Assembly (NCBI GenBank): GCA_963675185.2
Contig: CAXXOH010000002.1
Location: forward strand, 434,001 to 498,000
Origin: Ilyobacter_A sp963675185
Lineage (GTDB): Bacteria > Fusobacteriota > Fusobacteriia > Fusobacteriales > Fusobacteriaceae
Length of the DNA: 64,000 nucleotides
Direction of reading: 5' to 3'
Part shown: positions 35,585 to 43,307 of the stretch, in pieces
Position numbering within the stretch: the stretch's first letter is position 1
How the letters are laid out: each line of letters begins with the position of its first letter
Position numbers and translations under genes: made by a program
The notes under the pieces: generated by a model
Told to the model about the DNA's origin: nothing
Databases searched by the model: none
The model's input: only the letters and a program-made list of their open reading frames with translations

Positions 35585-35635
35585 CTGGTATATACCAGAA
35601 AAGTTTTAAAAAAATAATAGGGTTACTTTACCCCT
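35585..35635 (-). promoter_or_regulatory. Operator module D upstream of the IIBC gene
   Basis: CTGGTATATACCAG (35585-35598), perfect palindrome, with CTATTATTTTTTT on the - strand upstream and a short GGGT / ACCC pairing at 35620-35633 in place of the usual arms. Confidence 0.72.
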
Positions 35636-35776
35636 TCAACTTAAAAGTAGTATATCTTCTATCTTGTAATTATTTTACACCCTTTTATTTGATTTGTCAA
35701 CAAAAAAATCGAATAAATGATGAAATTTTATCCGTTTTTCACCGCTTCGTGATCATATAAAGCTCTATGCTTAAGC

Positions 35777-36490
35777 TTATTCGCCTATAAATTGTATAAA
35801 CTTATACTTGTTTTGATTATAGTATACTTTTGTATATTGAACTACTTCGCTACTCTTGATAAAGCTTGTAAATTCAACATTAAATACAGCCGTATTATTT
35901 TTCAGCTCCAAAATGTCTCTAATTTTATTATCTGGAACCATAGCCATGTACTCTTTCTTCATTTTTTTTATCTCCAGTTTATTTCTAGATATAAATTCAT
36001 GCAGTGAACTTTCCAAGTCTTTTTTGCTTAACTCTACTAGTCTTTGGGGCATATATCCTACCTCAAACGCTATCGGTTTATTGTCTATATATCTGCTCCT
36101 TTCAAAATGGTATACTTTGTCTTGATCTGTTAGGAACATTTTTTCTTTGATTAAATTATCAGGTTTTTTTAGTTCAAATTTTAAAACCTTAGTACTTGGA
36201 TTTTTCCCATCCCTAAGTACTCTTTTGTTAAAGCCTATCATTTCGTCTAAAAGAATTTCAGATTTTTCATTGTGATTTACTACAAAGCTACCCTGACGCT
36301 CCACTTTGTATAAATAATTTTTAGAAACTAAATTTTCTATTGCTTTTCTGGCAGTCATCCTACTCACATTAAACCTTTTCGCTAAATCCAATTCTGAGGG
36401 TATTTTTTTATCCGCCTCGTACTCTTCATTTTTTATTTTATTTACTATAAACTTTTCGATTCGTGTATATTTGGCATTATTATTTTCCAT
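35777..36490 (-). CDS. GntR-family regulator, HutC/UTRA type (copy 1)
   Basis: 237 residues. Residues ~8-75 form a GntR winged helix (KIPSELDLAKRFNVSRMTARKAIENLVSKNYLY). The rest is a UTRA effector domain (LTDQDKVYHFERSRYIDNKPIAFEVGYMP, FNVEFTSFIKSSEVVQYTKVYY). UTRA domains bind sugar phosphates or similar ligands; E. coli MngR is of this type. It lies 12 bases behind the HAD phosphatase gene. With copy 2 it is the likely reader of the TGGTATATACCA sites. GGAGGA precedes ATG 36490. The 35636-35776 stretch downstream shows no gene. Confidence 0.9.
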   Translation of the reverse strand: MENNNAKYTRIEKFIVNKIKNEEYEADKKIPSELDLAKRFNVSRMTARKAIENLVSKNYLYKVERQGSFVVNHNEKSEILLDEMIGFNKRVLRDGKNPSTKVLKFELKKPDNLIKEKMFLTDQDKVYHFERSRYIDNKPIAFEVGYMPQRLVELSKKDLESSLHEFISRNKLEIKKMKKEYMAMVPDNKIRDILELKNNTAVFNVEFTSFIKSSEVVQYTKVYYNQNKYKFIQFIGE

Positions 36491-36502
36491 TTATTCCTCC
36501 AA

Positions 36503-37297
36503 TCAGTATGCATCCCGCAAGTAATCTTCTATCAAATTAGAAACACTAGCGTAAATTTTTAAAGCTTTTTCTTTGACTTCATCTTTTGCGTTATAAACTG
36601 CGTACCCCCTATATTTTTCAATCATAGGTATATCATTTAAGTCGTCACCTATTGCATATATATTTCCAAAATTTATACCGACATGCCTTGCCACAACATC
36701 TAATCCAGTAGCCTTACTGATCCCCTTTGGGACTATGTTTATATAGTTTAGATTTATGAATACATCAACTTCATTTCCATATTTTTCAATTATCTCTTTT
36801 TGCAGACTTTTCGCGCCTTCAAAATTTTCATTTAGACAACCCAAAGATACAATTTCGTTTTTTAAAGCTTCCTCTATACTCTGTTTGTATATTTTTTTAT
36901 TTCTTTCACGTCTCTCCTCTGCTTTTGCACCTACTAGCTTCCTATTTGTTTGGTTACAGCCATCGAAACCACCCTGTACCATTATTTCATCCCCGACTCT
37001 TGATTTCATTAAGATTACCAGTTTCTCAGCTAATTCATTGGGTATAGTTTTTTTAAATATAATGTTGTTATCCTTGTCTACCACCAACGCACCATTTAAT
37101 GCCACTACATAATCGTATTGTATTCTATTTTTATTTTTTTCAAACATAATGTTGCCCATGTCTCTTCCAGTGCTAAAAACAAATAAGTTCCCATTTTTTC
37201 TCCAGCTTTTAACAGCTGTTAGGTTGTTTTTCATATCTTCATCATCGTATCTGTGAAATGTACCATCGTAATCTGAAGCAAGTAACTTTATTTCCAT
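36503..37297 (-). CDS. HAD-superfamily Cof-type phosphatase
   Basis: 264 residues. Visible HAD motifs are LLASDYDGTFHR (motif I, nucleophile Asp9), FVFSTGRDM (motif II), a Lys before the cap's end, and IYAIGDDLNDIPMIEKYRGYAV (motif IV). The cap is C2 type, as in Cof/YidA sugar phosphatases. It probably removes phosphate from a sugar phosphate, perhaps preventing accumulation of phosphosugars from the two PTS systems; the substrate is not known. It is the first gene of a two-gene unit with GntR copy 1. An operator lies 29 bases upstream, and AAAGGAGAG precedes the start. Confidence 0.88.
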   Translation of the reverse strand: MEIKLLASDYDGTFHRYDDEDMKNNLTAVKSWRKNGNLFVFSTGRDMGNIMFEKNKNRIQYDYVVALNGALVVDKDNNIIFKKTIPNELAEKLVILMKSRVGDEIMVQGGFDGCNQTNRKLVGAKAEERRERNKKIYKQSIEEALKNEIVSLGCLNENFEGAKSLQKEIIEKYGNEVDVFINLNYINIVPKGISKATGLDVVARHVGINFGNIYAIGDDLNDIPMIEKYRGYAVYNAKDEVKEKALKIYASVSNLIEDYLRDAY

Positions 37298-37325
37298 TGC
37301 GTTCTCTCTCCTTTAAAACTTGCTA

Positions 37326-37388
37326 TGGTATATACCAAGTATTGAGCTAAAATAATAGATGCAGCTATACTTTAACTTCCTGCATCCA
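37326..37388 (-). promoter_or_regulatory. Operator module E upstream of the HAD phosphatase gene
   Basis: TGGTATATACCA (37326-37337), then arms TAGATGCAG (37356-37364) and CTGCATCCA (37380-37388). On the - strand TCTATTATTTT lies upstream of the operator. Confidence 0.75.
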
Positions 37389-37488
37389 TAGACGACTTTT
37401 CATACTTAATTATTTAAATAATACCCTTTTCATCTTGCCTTGTCAATATAAAATCAGCAAAAGTCCCTCATTATTAAAATCAAAAAAA

Positions 37489-38208
37489 TTATACATTTAT
37501 TACTTGGATAAATTTATATTTATTCTGGTTATAGTATACCTTTGTGTACTGGAATACCTCGCCGCTTTGAATAAAATTTGTGTATTCAATTTTAAACACG
37601 GCTGTATTATTTCTTATTTTCAAAACATCCCTAATTTTGGCATCGGGAACTATGGCCAAATACTCTTTTTTTAAACTCTTGATTTTTAATTGATTTTTTT
37701 CCATAAATTTATATATAGAACTCCCTAAATCCTCTACACTTAATTTTGCAAATTTTTCTGGTATATATCCTATTTCAAATGCAAAAGGTTCATTTTCTAC
37801 AAGCCTAAGCCTCTCATAATAATAAACTTTTTGACCTTCGTCTAAGCTCAACTTTTTCATGACCAATCTATTTGGAAGCTTTAGTTCAAATTTTAAAACC
37901 TCGGTACTTGTATTTTTGCCTTCCCTTTTCATTCTTTTATCAAATCCAACTATTTCCCCCAGATATATCTCGGTTTTTTTACTGTTATTTCGAACATAAG
38001 TTCCCATTCTCTCAATTTTATAAAGATAATTTTTAGAAACAAGGTTTTCTATTGCTTTTCTTGCAGTCATCCTGCTCACATTAAACATCTTTGCCAAATC
38101 CAGTTCCGATGGTATTTTTTCATCCGGATCATACTCTTCATTTTTTATTTTTTTTAATATATACTCCTCAATCTCCATATATTTTAACTTATCCACTTTT
38201 TTCACCAT
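37489..38208 (-). CDS. GntR-family regulator, HutC/UTRA type (copy 2)
   Basis: 239 residues, closely related to the GntR protein at 35.8-36.5 kb through its whole length. The DNA-binding segment is nearly identical (KIPSELDLAKMFNVSRMTAR, then RKAIENLVSKNYLYKIER), and the UTRA domain shares FEIGYIPEKFAKLS and TKVYYNQNKYKFIQ. Nearly equal recognition helices suggest both read the same operator while answering different effectors. No TGGTATATACCA site lies upstream of this gene, so it may not be self-regulated. The start ATG 38208 has only AAAGG directly before it; a slightly later start is possible. Confidence 0.88.
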   Translation of the reverse strand: MVKKVDKLKYMEIEEYILKKIKNEEYDPDEKIPSELDLAKMFNVSRMTARKAIENLVSKNYLYKIERMGTYVRNNSKKTEIYLGEIVGFDKRMKREGKNTSTEVLKFELKLPNRLVMKKLSLDEGQKVYYYERLRLVENEPFAFEIGYIPEKFAKLSVEDLGSSIYKFMEKNQLKIKSLKKEYLAIVPDAKIRDVLKIRNNTAVFKIEYTNFIQSGEVFQYTKVYYNQNKYKFIQVINV

Positions 38209-38317
38209 ACCTTTAAGTTTGTATATTATAAAAATTCTTTCGTATTTTAATATTTTAAAGAAATTAAAAATATTAAATCATATCTAAACCCATAAATATT
38301 AAATATTTCTTAATTAT

Positions 38318-38345
38318 ATTATAGCATAAAACAAAACAACAGCAA
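38318..38345 (-). promoter_or_regulatory. Promoter of GntR copy 2
   Basis: Extended -10 TGCTATAAT (TATAAT at 38318-38323 on the - strand) with TTGCTG 16 bases upstream. The rest of 38209-38543 is very AT-rich with no gene. Confidence 0.45.
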
Positions 38346-38543
38346 AATCTTTGAAATTTAAAAACAGCCTTTATTTAGAACAATTAATTTTTACCCAAAA
38401 TTTATTTCTCTTACTAGCAATTGTTGCATAATTAAAAATCGCATTCCCTATTTTTCCTTATAACATATATACTAATATCTTATCATACTTTGAGGAAAAT
38501 GCTCAGCTATTCCTTTAAAAGTGTATCTTTAATTATGTTATGT

Positions 38544-38933
38544 TTATCTAGTAATAATATATTTTTCTTTATGAAGAATATTAATTGCTTCTTCAATATT
38601 ATTTTCTTTTATTAGTATATAATCTGTATTAAAAGTTGATATAACAAATATACTTATTTTTTCCTTTGCAAGAACAGAGCTAATTTTAGCAATTATTCCC
38701 ACAAGTGAAAAATTTAAAACACCCTCTATTTTAAGAATTTTCCAATTCAATTCAGCTTAAATATTTTCTGGAATATCTTTGTCATGACATACTATTGATA
38801 ATTCTTCACTAGTTCTTGTGATTGAAAAAAAATTATCACTTGCTATCCATTCCGGAATCTTTTCATTAGCTTCTAACTTACAAATTGCAAAATTCCCTTC
38901 AATTAATTTTATTTCCAATCCATTTTTTTTCAT
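38544..38933 (-). pseudogene. ACT-domain protein gene with an in-frame ochre codon
   Basis: ATG 38933 (AGGGAGGA upstream) starts MKKNGLEIKLIEGNFAICKL, continues IPEWIASDNFFSITRTSEELSIVC, and reaches TAA at codon 59 (38757-38759). The same frame continues with ELNWKILKIEGVLNFSLVGI and the rest of an ACT domain (SSVLAKEKISIFVISTFNTDYILIKENN). Joined, they form the ~130-residue paired-ACT protein common in anaerobes, whose ligand is likely an amino acid. One base change (AAA to TAA) explains the stop. The second half could be made separately but lacks a clear ribosome binding site. Confidence 0.85.
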
Positions 38934-38984
38934 CTGTAATTCCTCCCTAGCTAATCAAATATTATTAAATTTAACATTAAAATA

Positions 38985-39025
38985 AAAAAAGCCTAGGAGA
39001 TGTCAATTATCTCTCCCAGGTTTTT
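38985..39025 (-). terminator. Terminator of tldD
   Basis: CCTAGGAGA pairs with TCTCTCCCAGG (one bulge) around a 9-base loop; the - strand continues with GCTTTTTTT. Confidence 0.7.
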
Positions 39026-39214
39026 ATCCTTCCGTGTACACAAAATGTGCGTTTTCTCTCGGACCAGCCAGAAAATTTCTGCGGGACCCTAGAAAACTTT
39101 ATCTATTTTTTATGAAAAGATTATACAAATTATTTAAAATGTCGTCAATTTTTTTTGATTTGATACACTATTATAGTGGTATTTTTAATGAAAATAAATA
39201 GAAAAAATAAAGAG

Positions 39215-40600
39215 TTATTTTTTAGTTCCCCCTACGGTTATCTCCTTTATGCGTATCGCAGGTTGCCCTACATTTGCCGGAATGCTACCACTGACAGAGC
39301 CACACATTCCCTGACCATGAGCCAAATTGTTCCCGACCATGTCTATTTTCATCAGCACATTAGGCCCATTTCCTATCAGAGTTGCACCCTTTACTGGTTC
39401 TTTTATCTCACCGTTTTCCACAATGTACCCTTCCATTACAGAGAAATTAAAATCTCCAGTGGCTGGGTTTACGGATCCTCCACCCATGTATTTAGCATAG
39501 ATCCCTCTTTCGATCCCACTTACCATCTCTTCTAAAGTGGATTTCCCTTCGGCTATATAGGTGTTAGTCATTCTAGAAGTGGGAGAAAACTTATACGACT
39601 GTCTCCTAGAAGAACCAGTGGCTTCCATCCCCATTCTCCTACCGTTTAGCTTATCTATCATATATCCCTTCAATATACCGTTTTCTATCAGCACGTTCTT
39701 CCTCGTGCTGTTCCCCTCGTCGTCTATGTTAGATGACCCCCAGGCATTCCTAAGGGTCCCGTCATCTATAGCCGTCACCAAGTCTGAAGCCACCTTTTGG
39801 CCTATTTTATTGGCAAAAACTGATGTCCCCTTGGCCACAGATGTCGCTTCTAACCCGTGTCCACAGGCTTCATGAAATATGACTCCTCCAAATTCATTGT
39901 CCACTATTACCGGCATCTGACCGCTTGGGCAAGGTTTTGCCCCAAGCATTGTTTTTGCTATCCTGGCCGACTCCCTTGCATACTCCTCGACATCTATACT
40001 ATCAAAGAACTCAAATCCCATATGGGCTCCCGGGTTGTAGCTACCACTCTGCATCTCCGCTCCTTTAGTTGCTATGCTGGAAATGCTTATCCTGCTTCTC
40101 ACCCTGGTGTCCTCAGTTAAAAGTCCGTCGCTATTTGCTATAAGTACATTTTGTATACTGTCTATATAGCCTGCCCTGACCTGACTTATGCACTGATCAT
40201 AGCCTTTTGCTGCGGAATAGGCCCTTTTTAAAATTTCAGCCTTCCTGCTCATCTCTACAGCATCTGGCATTAGAATTATCTTGTGCCTGTTCTCATGCTC
40301 TTTTTTTATCAAGTTTATCTCTATATTTTCATTGCTTCCACTTATTGCCGCAGCCGCCTCTCTGGCCACTTTTACCAGATTCTGTCTGGAAGAATCATTG
40401 GTAAAAGCATATACACTGTATAATCCCTTGAAAATTCTTATTCCAACCCCATAGTCTCTGCCAGTAAGGCTATTCTCTATATCTCCTCCCACAAGCATTA
40501 TGGAAGTATTTATTTTATCTTCAACAAATATTTCTGAAAAATCTCCCCCTGTTTCAAGTGCCGCACTGAGCACATCTTCTATAACCGATTTTGCCAGCAT
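39215..40600 (-). CDS. tldD: TldD metalloprotease subunit
   Basis: 461 residues. TldD is the zinc-bearing half of the TldD/TldE peptidase. The metal motif HEACGHGLEA (HExxxH) is intact. Other family features are VGGDIENSLTGRDYGVGIRI, MLGAKPCPSGQMPVIVD, STRKNVLIENGILKGYMIDK, TGSSRRQSYKFSPTSRMTNT and MGGGSVNPATGDFNF. The partner tldE is 20 kb away on the same strand, downstream in the direction of transcription. TldD/E acts on small or unfolded peptides and can mature modified peptides. AGGAGGTAA precedes ATG 40600. The 40601-40790 stretch upstream shows no gene. Confidence 0.93.
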   Translation of the reverse strand: MLAKSVIEDVLSAALETGGDFSEIFVEDKINTSIMLVGGDIENSLTGRDYGVGIRIFKGLYSVYAFTNDSSRQNLVKVAREAAAAISGSNENIEINLIKKEHENRHKIILMPDAVEMSRKAEILKRAYSAAKGYDQCISQVRAGYIDSIQNVLIANSDGLLTEDTRVRSRISISSIATKGAEMQSGSYNPGAHMGFEFFDSIDVEEYARESARIAKTMLGAKPCPSGQMPVIVDNEFGGVIFHEACGHGLEATSVAKGTSVFANKIGQKVASDLVTAIDDGTLRNAWGSSNIDDEGNSTRKNVLIENGILKGYMIDKLNGRRMGMEATGSSRRQSYKFSPTSRMTNTYIAEGKSTLEEMVSGIERGIYAKYMGGGSVNPATGDFNFSVMEGYIVENGEIKEPVKGATLIGNGPNVLMKIDMVGNNLAHGQGMCGSVSGSIPANVGQPAIRIKEITVGGTKK

Positions 40601-40794
40601 AGATTACCTCCTAATTTTTTATCCCCACTTATAATAGTATATATGGAATATATAAATTTTTCAAGCTTTCCTATCAATGTTATTTTGTTTTTTAAACATT
40701 ATGTGTCTTTTTGATCATATATGGTTTAAACTACAGCGTAACTCTTTCAAAAACACCTCTTGTCTGAATCAAATATACAGATAAAGCAAAAAAC

Positions 40795-40828
40795 AAAAAT
40801 TGGTGCCGTATACCTCACACCAATTTTT
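40795..40828 (-). terminator. Terminator of the HD-domain gene
   Basis: Perfect 11-base arms AAAAATTGGTG / CACCAATTTTT with a T-rich - strand tail. Confidence 0.85.
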
Positions 40829-40850
40829 ATCTATAATTCCCCAAAAGCTC

Positions 40851-41339
40851 CTATACTTCATAAAGCATGCACAAATAATCAGTCCCTGTTTTGGTAAAAA
40901 AGTATTTTTTCTTTATAGACTCCACCTGGGACTCCCACATGCTATCCTCAAATATGTTGACTAAAAAATCAGCCTCCACTAATATCTGAAAATCAATGCC
41001 GTCGATCTTGTCGTAGCTGTGGTGGTTTCCTATAAGGTATGCCACTCTATCCCTAAACCCTTTCGGCAGATCAAATCCTTCCAAGAGTTCCAGTGCCACC
41101 TTAGGCCCTTCCATCTCCTGGTAATTGCCTGCAGATGAACCGTACTTTCTCTCGCTTTCCTTTATGCCTATATCGTGTAGTACGGCGGCTACCTCTAACA
41201 CAAGCATGTCCTCTCCTTTAAGCCCTTCCATTCTGGCTATATTCTTTGCAAAACCATGTACCTTTAAGGCATGGTTTATTCTCCTGACGTCATTTCCGAA
41301 ATATTCTATCATCAATTTGACGACTTTTTCTACGTCCAT
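40851..41339 (-). CDS. HD-domain phosphohydrolase
   Basis: 162 residues of the HD superfamily. The metal ligands are visible: His23 and His28 in NHALKVHGF, His55-Asp56 in VAAVLHDIGIK, NHHSYDK, and a final Asp in LVEADFLVNI. The small, single-domain type occurs widely in anaerobes and is usually a phosphohydrolase of nucleotides or unknown compounds. The substrate cannot be named. GGGGGAGG precedes ATG 41339, and a terminator follows, so it is a single-gene unit. Confidence 0.85.
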   Translation of the reverse strand: MDVEKVVKLMIEYFGNDVRRINHALKVHGFAKNIARMEGLKGEDMLVLEVAAVLHDIGIKESERKYGSSAGNYQEMEGPKVALELLEGFDLPKGFRDRVAYLIGNHHSYDKIDGIDFQILVEADFLVNIFEDSMWESQVESIKKKYFFTKTGTDYLCMLYEV

Positions 41340-41517
41340 TTCAAGCCTCCCCCTCTCGTCATAATTCTGTAAAAATTTTATTATAGGTGAATTGTCTGCC
41401 TTTTTTCTTATGCTATACTTTTACTACTTAAACCGTCGCTGCCCTCTTTTCATTTTTTAAAATTTATGAAAACTGATTTCGAGTACAAATAATTTGGTTT
41501 AGTTTGTTCTAAAAGGT

Positions 41518-41549
41518 AAAAAAGGCGACTAATTAAAATCACCTCTTTT
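41518..41549 (-). terminator. Terminator of the cupin gene
   Basis: AAAAAAGGCGA pairs with TCACCTCTTTT (one wobble pair) and the - strand continues CCTTTTTTACC. Confidence 0.7.
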
Positions 41550-41577
41550 AGCTAAATCAATTTTTTAATAAAAAATG

Positions 41578-41892
41578 TTACTTAAAAAGCTTTATTACAA
41601 GAACAGATAGCAGTTCGTCACTTTTATTATACCATGCATGAGGGATGTCCGCTGGACTGTCTATAAACATCCCTTGAGATGCCTCAGATCTTTCGTCTCC
41701 TACTTCCACAACTCCGCTACCCTTTATCACATAGAATATCACGTCAACGGGCGTGGTATGTGGTGGGAGTTCCCCACCAGGCTGCAACAATATATTCACC
41801 GCTTGAGTTGAAAACCCGCTGGGTATCTTTTTAGCCTCCACCATTTTCCCCTTTGACACTCCTATTAATTTGTTAATGTCTACTATATTCAT
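41578..41892 (-). CDS. Small cupin-domain protein
   Basis: 104 residues, a single cupin barrel. Motif 1 is present as PGGELPPHTTPVDVIFYVIKGSG, and motif 2 as FIDSPADIPHAWYN. Metal-binding His residues are conserved in both. Such small cupins bind metals and sugars or act as isomerases or dioxygenases; the role cannot be inferred here. AGGGGTG precedes ATG 41892. It stands alone between terminators. Confidence 0.85.
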   Translation of the reverse strand: MNIVDINKLIGVSKGKMVEAKKIPSGFSTQAVNILLQPGGELPPHTTPVDVIFYVIKGSGVVEVGDERSEASQGMFIDSPADIPHAWYNKSDELLSVLVIKLFK

Positions 41893-41955
41893 CTAGCCAC
41901 ACCCCTATCTATAGTTTTTTAATTTCAAAAAAATTATACCACCAAAAAAATAAAA

Positions 41956-41979
41956 TAAGCGTAACATATGTTACGCTTA
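41956..41979 (-). terminator. 24-bp perfect palindrome, terminator of the phosphatase gene
   Basis: TAAGCGTAACAT / ATGTTACGCTTA, followed on the - strand by TTTTATTTTTTT, just after the histidine phosphatase stop codon. Confidence 0.8.
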
Positions 41980-41992
41980 AAAGATTATTTTG

Positions 41993-42628
41993 CTATATAT
42001 AACTGTCTGCAACCAAGTCAAGATGGCTTATATCTCCAAAAAGCTCAACTTCCATTCTACCCTTCTCGATACTTATTATGCTGAGGCTTGTATTTTTCGG
42101 CGTAGGATCACTCCAAAACTGCTCCAAGCTGTGGTCCCATATGAATTTGAAGATAAGTTTCAGACACAGCCCGTGGCTGACTACCAGTACGTTACCGTTG
42201 TTATGTCTTTCTATTATATCCTTTATTATACCGGCAGCTCTTTTCTCTACCTCTTCAAAAGTTTCTCCGCCAAATTCACTTGGGTCATAAAGGTGCGGAA
42301 AGTTCCACAGGTTTTTATATTGTACAGGATATGCCTTATCGAATTCGTCTTTGTACACACCTTGTACCTTCCCAAATCCCATCTCTTTAAGGTCTTTTTC
42401 CACTAATATCTCCTGGTTTCTTTCACCTTTCAATATTTCGGCGGTTTCTATGGCGCGTCCAAGGTCGCTGGAATATATTACCTCAAACTCCACATCCTTA
42501 AGCCTTTCTGACAAGAGCTTTGCCTGTCTTATTCCTTCTTCGGTAAGATTCGAGTTGCAGTGCCCCTGAAGCATGCCGTTTGCGTTCCAATATGTCTGCC
42601 CGTGTCTTACTAGGTATAGTTTCAACAT
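41993..42628 (-). CDS. Histidine phosphatase (phosphoglycerate mutase-like)
   Basis: 211 residues from ATG 42628 (GAAAGGAAAT upstream; GTG 42631 is a weaker alternative). The catalytic RHG motif is LYLVRHGQTYWNANGMLQGH, with LTEEGIRQAKLL, YSSDLGRAIETAEIL and the second His in VLVVSHGLCLKL. The family includes phosphoglycerate mutases, cobalamin phosphatases and general phosphatases; without clear insertion segments this is best called a phosphatase. A possible tiny membrane protein gene lies 75 bases upstream on the same strand. Confidence 0.87.
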   Translation of the reverse strand: MLKLYLVRHGQTYWNANGMLQGHCNSNLTEEGIRQAKLLSERLKDVEFEVIYSSDLGRAIETAEILKGERNQEILVEKDLKEMGFGKVQGVYKDEFDKAYPVQYKNLWNFPHLYDPSEFGGETFEEVEKRAAGIIKDIIERHNNGNVLVVSHGLCLKLIFKFIWDHSLEQFWSDPTPKNTSLSIISIEKGRMEVELFGDISHLDLVADSYI

Positions 42629-42702
42629 CACACTTATTTCCTTTCATTACTTCTCTTGATGTTGTGATTATAACATTTTTTAATGCTTAAAATCAATTTA
42701 TT

Positions 42703-42789
42703 CTAAATATTCCAGTACATAAACTTTATTATCAGTATCCCTAAAAACCACATTAAAAAAATCGCCTTTTCCTCAAAGTTATGCCACAT
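42703..42789 (-). CDS. Possible 28-residue membrane microprotein
   Basis: ATG 42789 is preceded by GGGAGGG at 7 bases, a very good ribosome binding site. It encodes MWHNFEEKAIFLMWFLGILI and then IKFMYWNI, ending at TAG 42703. A charged N-terminus is followed by one hydrophobic segment of about 18 residues, so it would be a single-span membrane protein. It lies upstream of the histidine phosphatase gene and downstream of the DUF1667 gene. No known family; a conserved relative would be needed to prove it. Confidence 0.5.
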   Translation of the reverse strand: MWHNFEEKAIFLMWFLGILIIKFMYWNI

Positions 42790-42908
42790 CTTCTATCCCT
42801 CCCTATAGACACCCCTATTATAAAACATTATATCTATAAGAGGTAAAGTGTGTAAGTACCACATGTAAATTTTATGTAAAATAATATAAAAAAAGATTCC
42901 TCCTCCAT

Positions 42909-43307
42909 TTAACTGGATTCAAAATCTCTTACTCTATTCATACTCCTGGTGGCGACCACGTCTATGCCTGTGCCCAGTACATTTTCTATTATTACCTGAC
43001 CTATTTTTACAGGCGCATTCACCACTACCCTGTTTATCTCCTCCATACACTTAAAATTACTACCTTTTGGTATTGCGCCGTTGGTCTTTACCGGAAGCCT
43101 TTTTAAAAATGCGCCCTCTATTTTTACAGTTGATGTTATTATTCGTGTGGGGTTACTCAACTCTTTTATACCATACTCTATACCTCTCGGACACATATTC
43201 CCGTAGACACGGTAGCCCCTATCTGAGCTGTCATCCTTTATAACAGTAAGCCGGCATCCAAGTGGACAGTTTATGCATATAAGCTCTTGCCTTTCCTCTG
43301 TTCCCAT
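42909..43307 (-). CDS. DUF1667 protein of the GlpA-like operon
   Basis: 132 residues. DUF1667: an N-terminal CINCPLGCRL and MCPRGIEY supply four Cys for a probable metal or Fe-S site, and the C-terminal part has a PVKTNGAIPKG segment. DUF1667 genes typically follow the two flavoproteins of this operon. Its ATG overlaps the stop codon of the upstream flavoprotein by one base (TAATG), a sign of translational coupling. It probably serves as an electron-transfer or maturation subunit of a glycerol-3-phosphate dehydrogenase-like complex. Confidence 0.87.
   Translation of the reverse strand: MGTEERQELICINCPLGCRLTVIKDDSSDRGYRVYGNMCPRGIEYGIKELSNPTRIITSTVKIEGAFLKRLPVKTNGAIPKGSNFKCMEEINRVVVNAPVKIGQVIIENVLGTGIDVVATRSMNRVRDFESS

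Noticed and set aside
35304..35635. A CRISPR-like array upstream of the IIBC gene, suggested by three similar repeated modules.
   Set aside because: The modules are palindromic operators with hairpin arms, unequal spacing and no constant spacers; no cas genes are present.
1047..38933. Reassignment of TAG or TAA to an amino acid as an explanation for the in-frame stops.
   Set aside because: Both TAG and TAA end intact genes normally throughout the window, and several of the broken genes also carry frameshifts or deletions.
39176..39535. A 119-codon + strand frame at the end of tldD.
   Set aside because: Antisense to the conserved C-terminus of TldD with no ribosome binding site.
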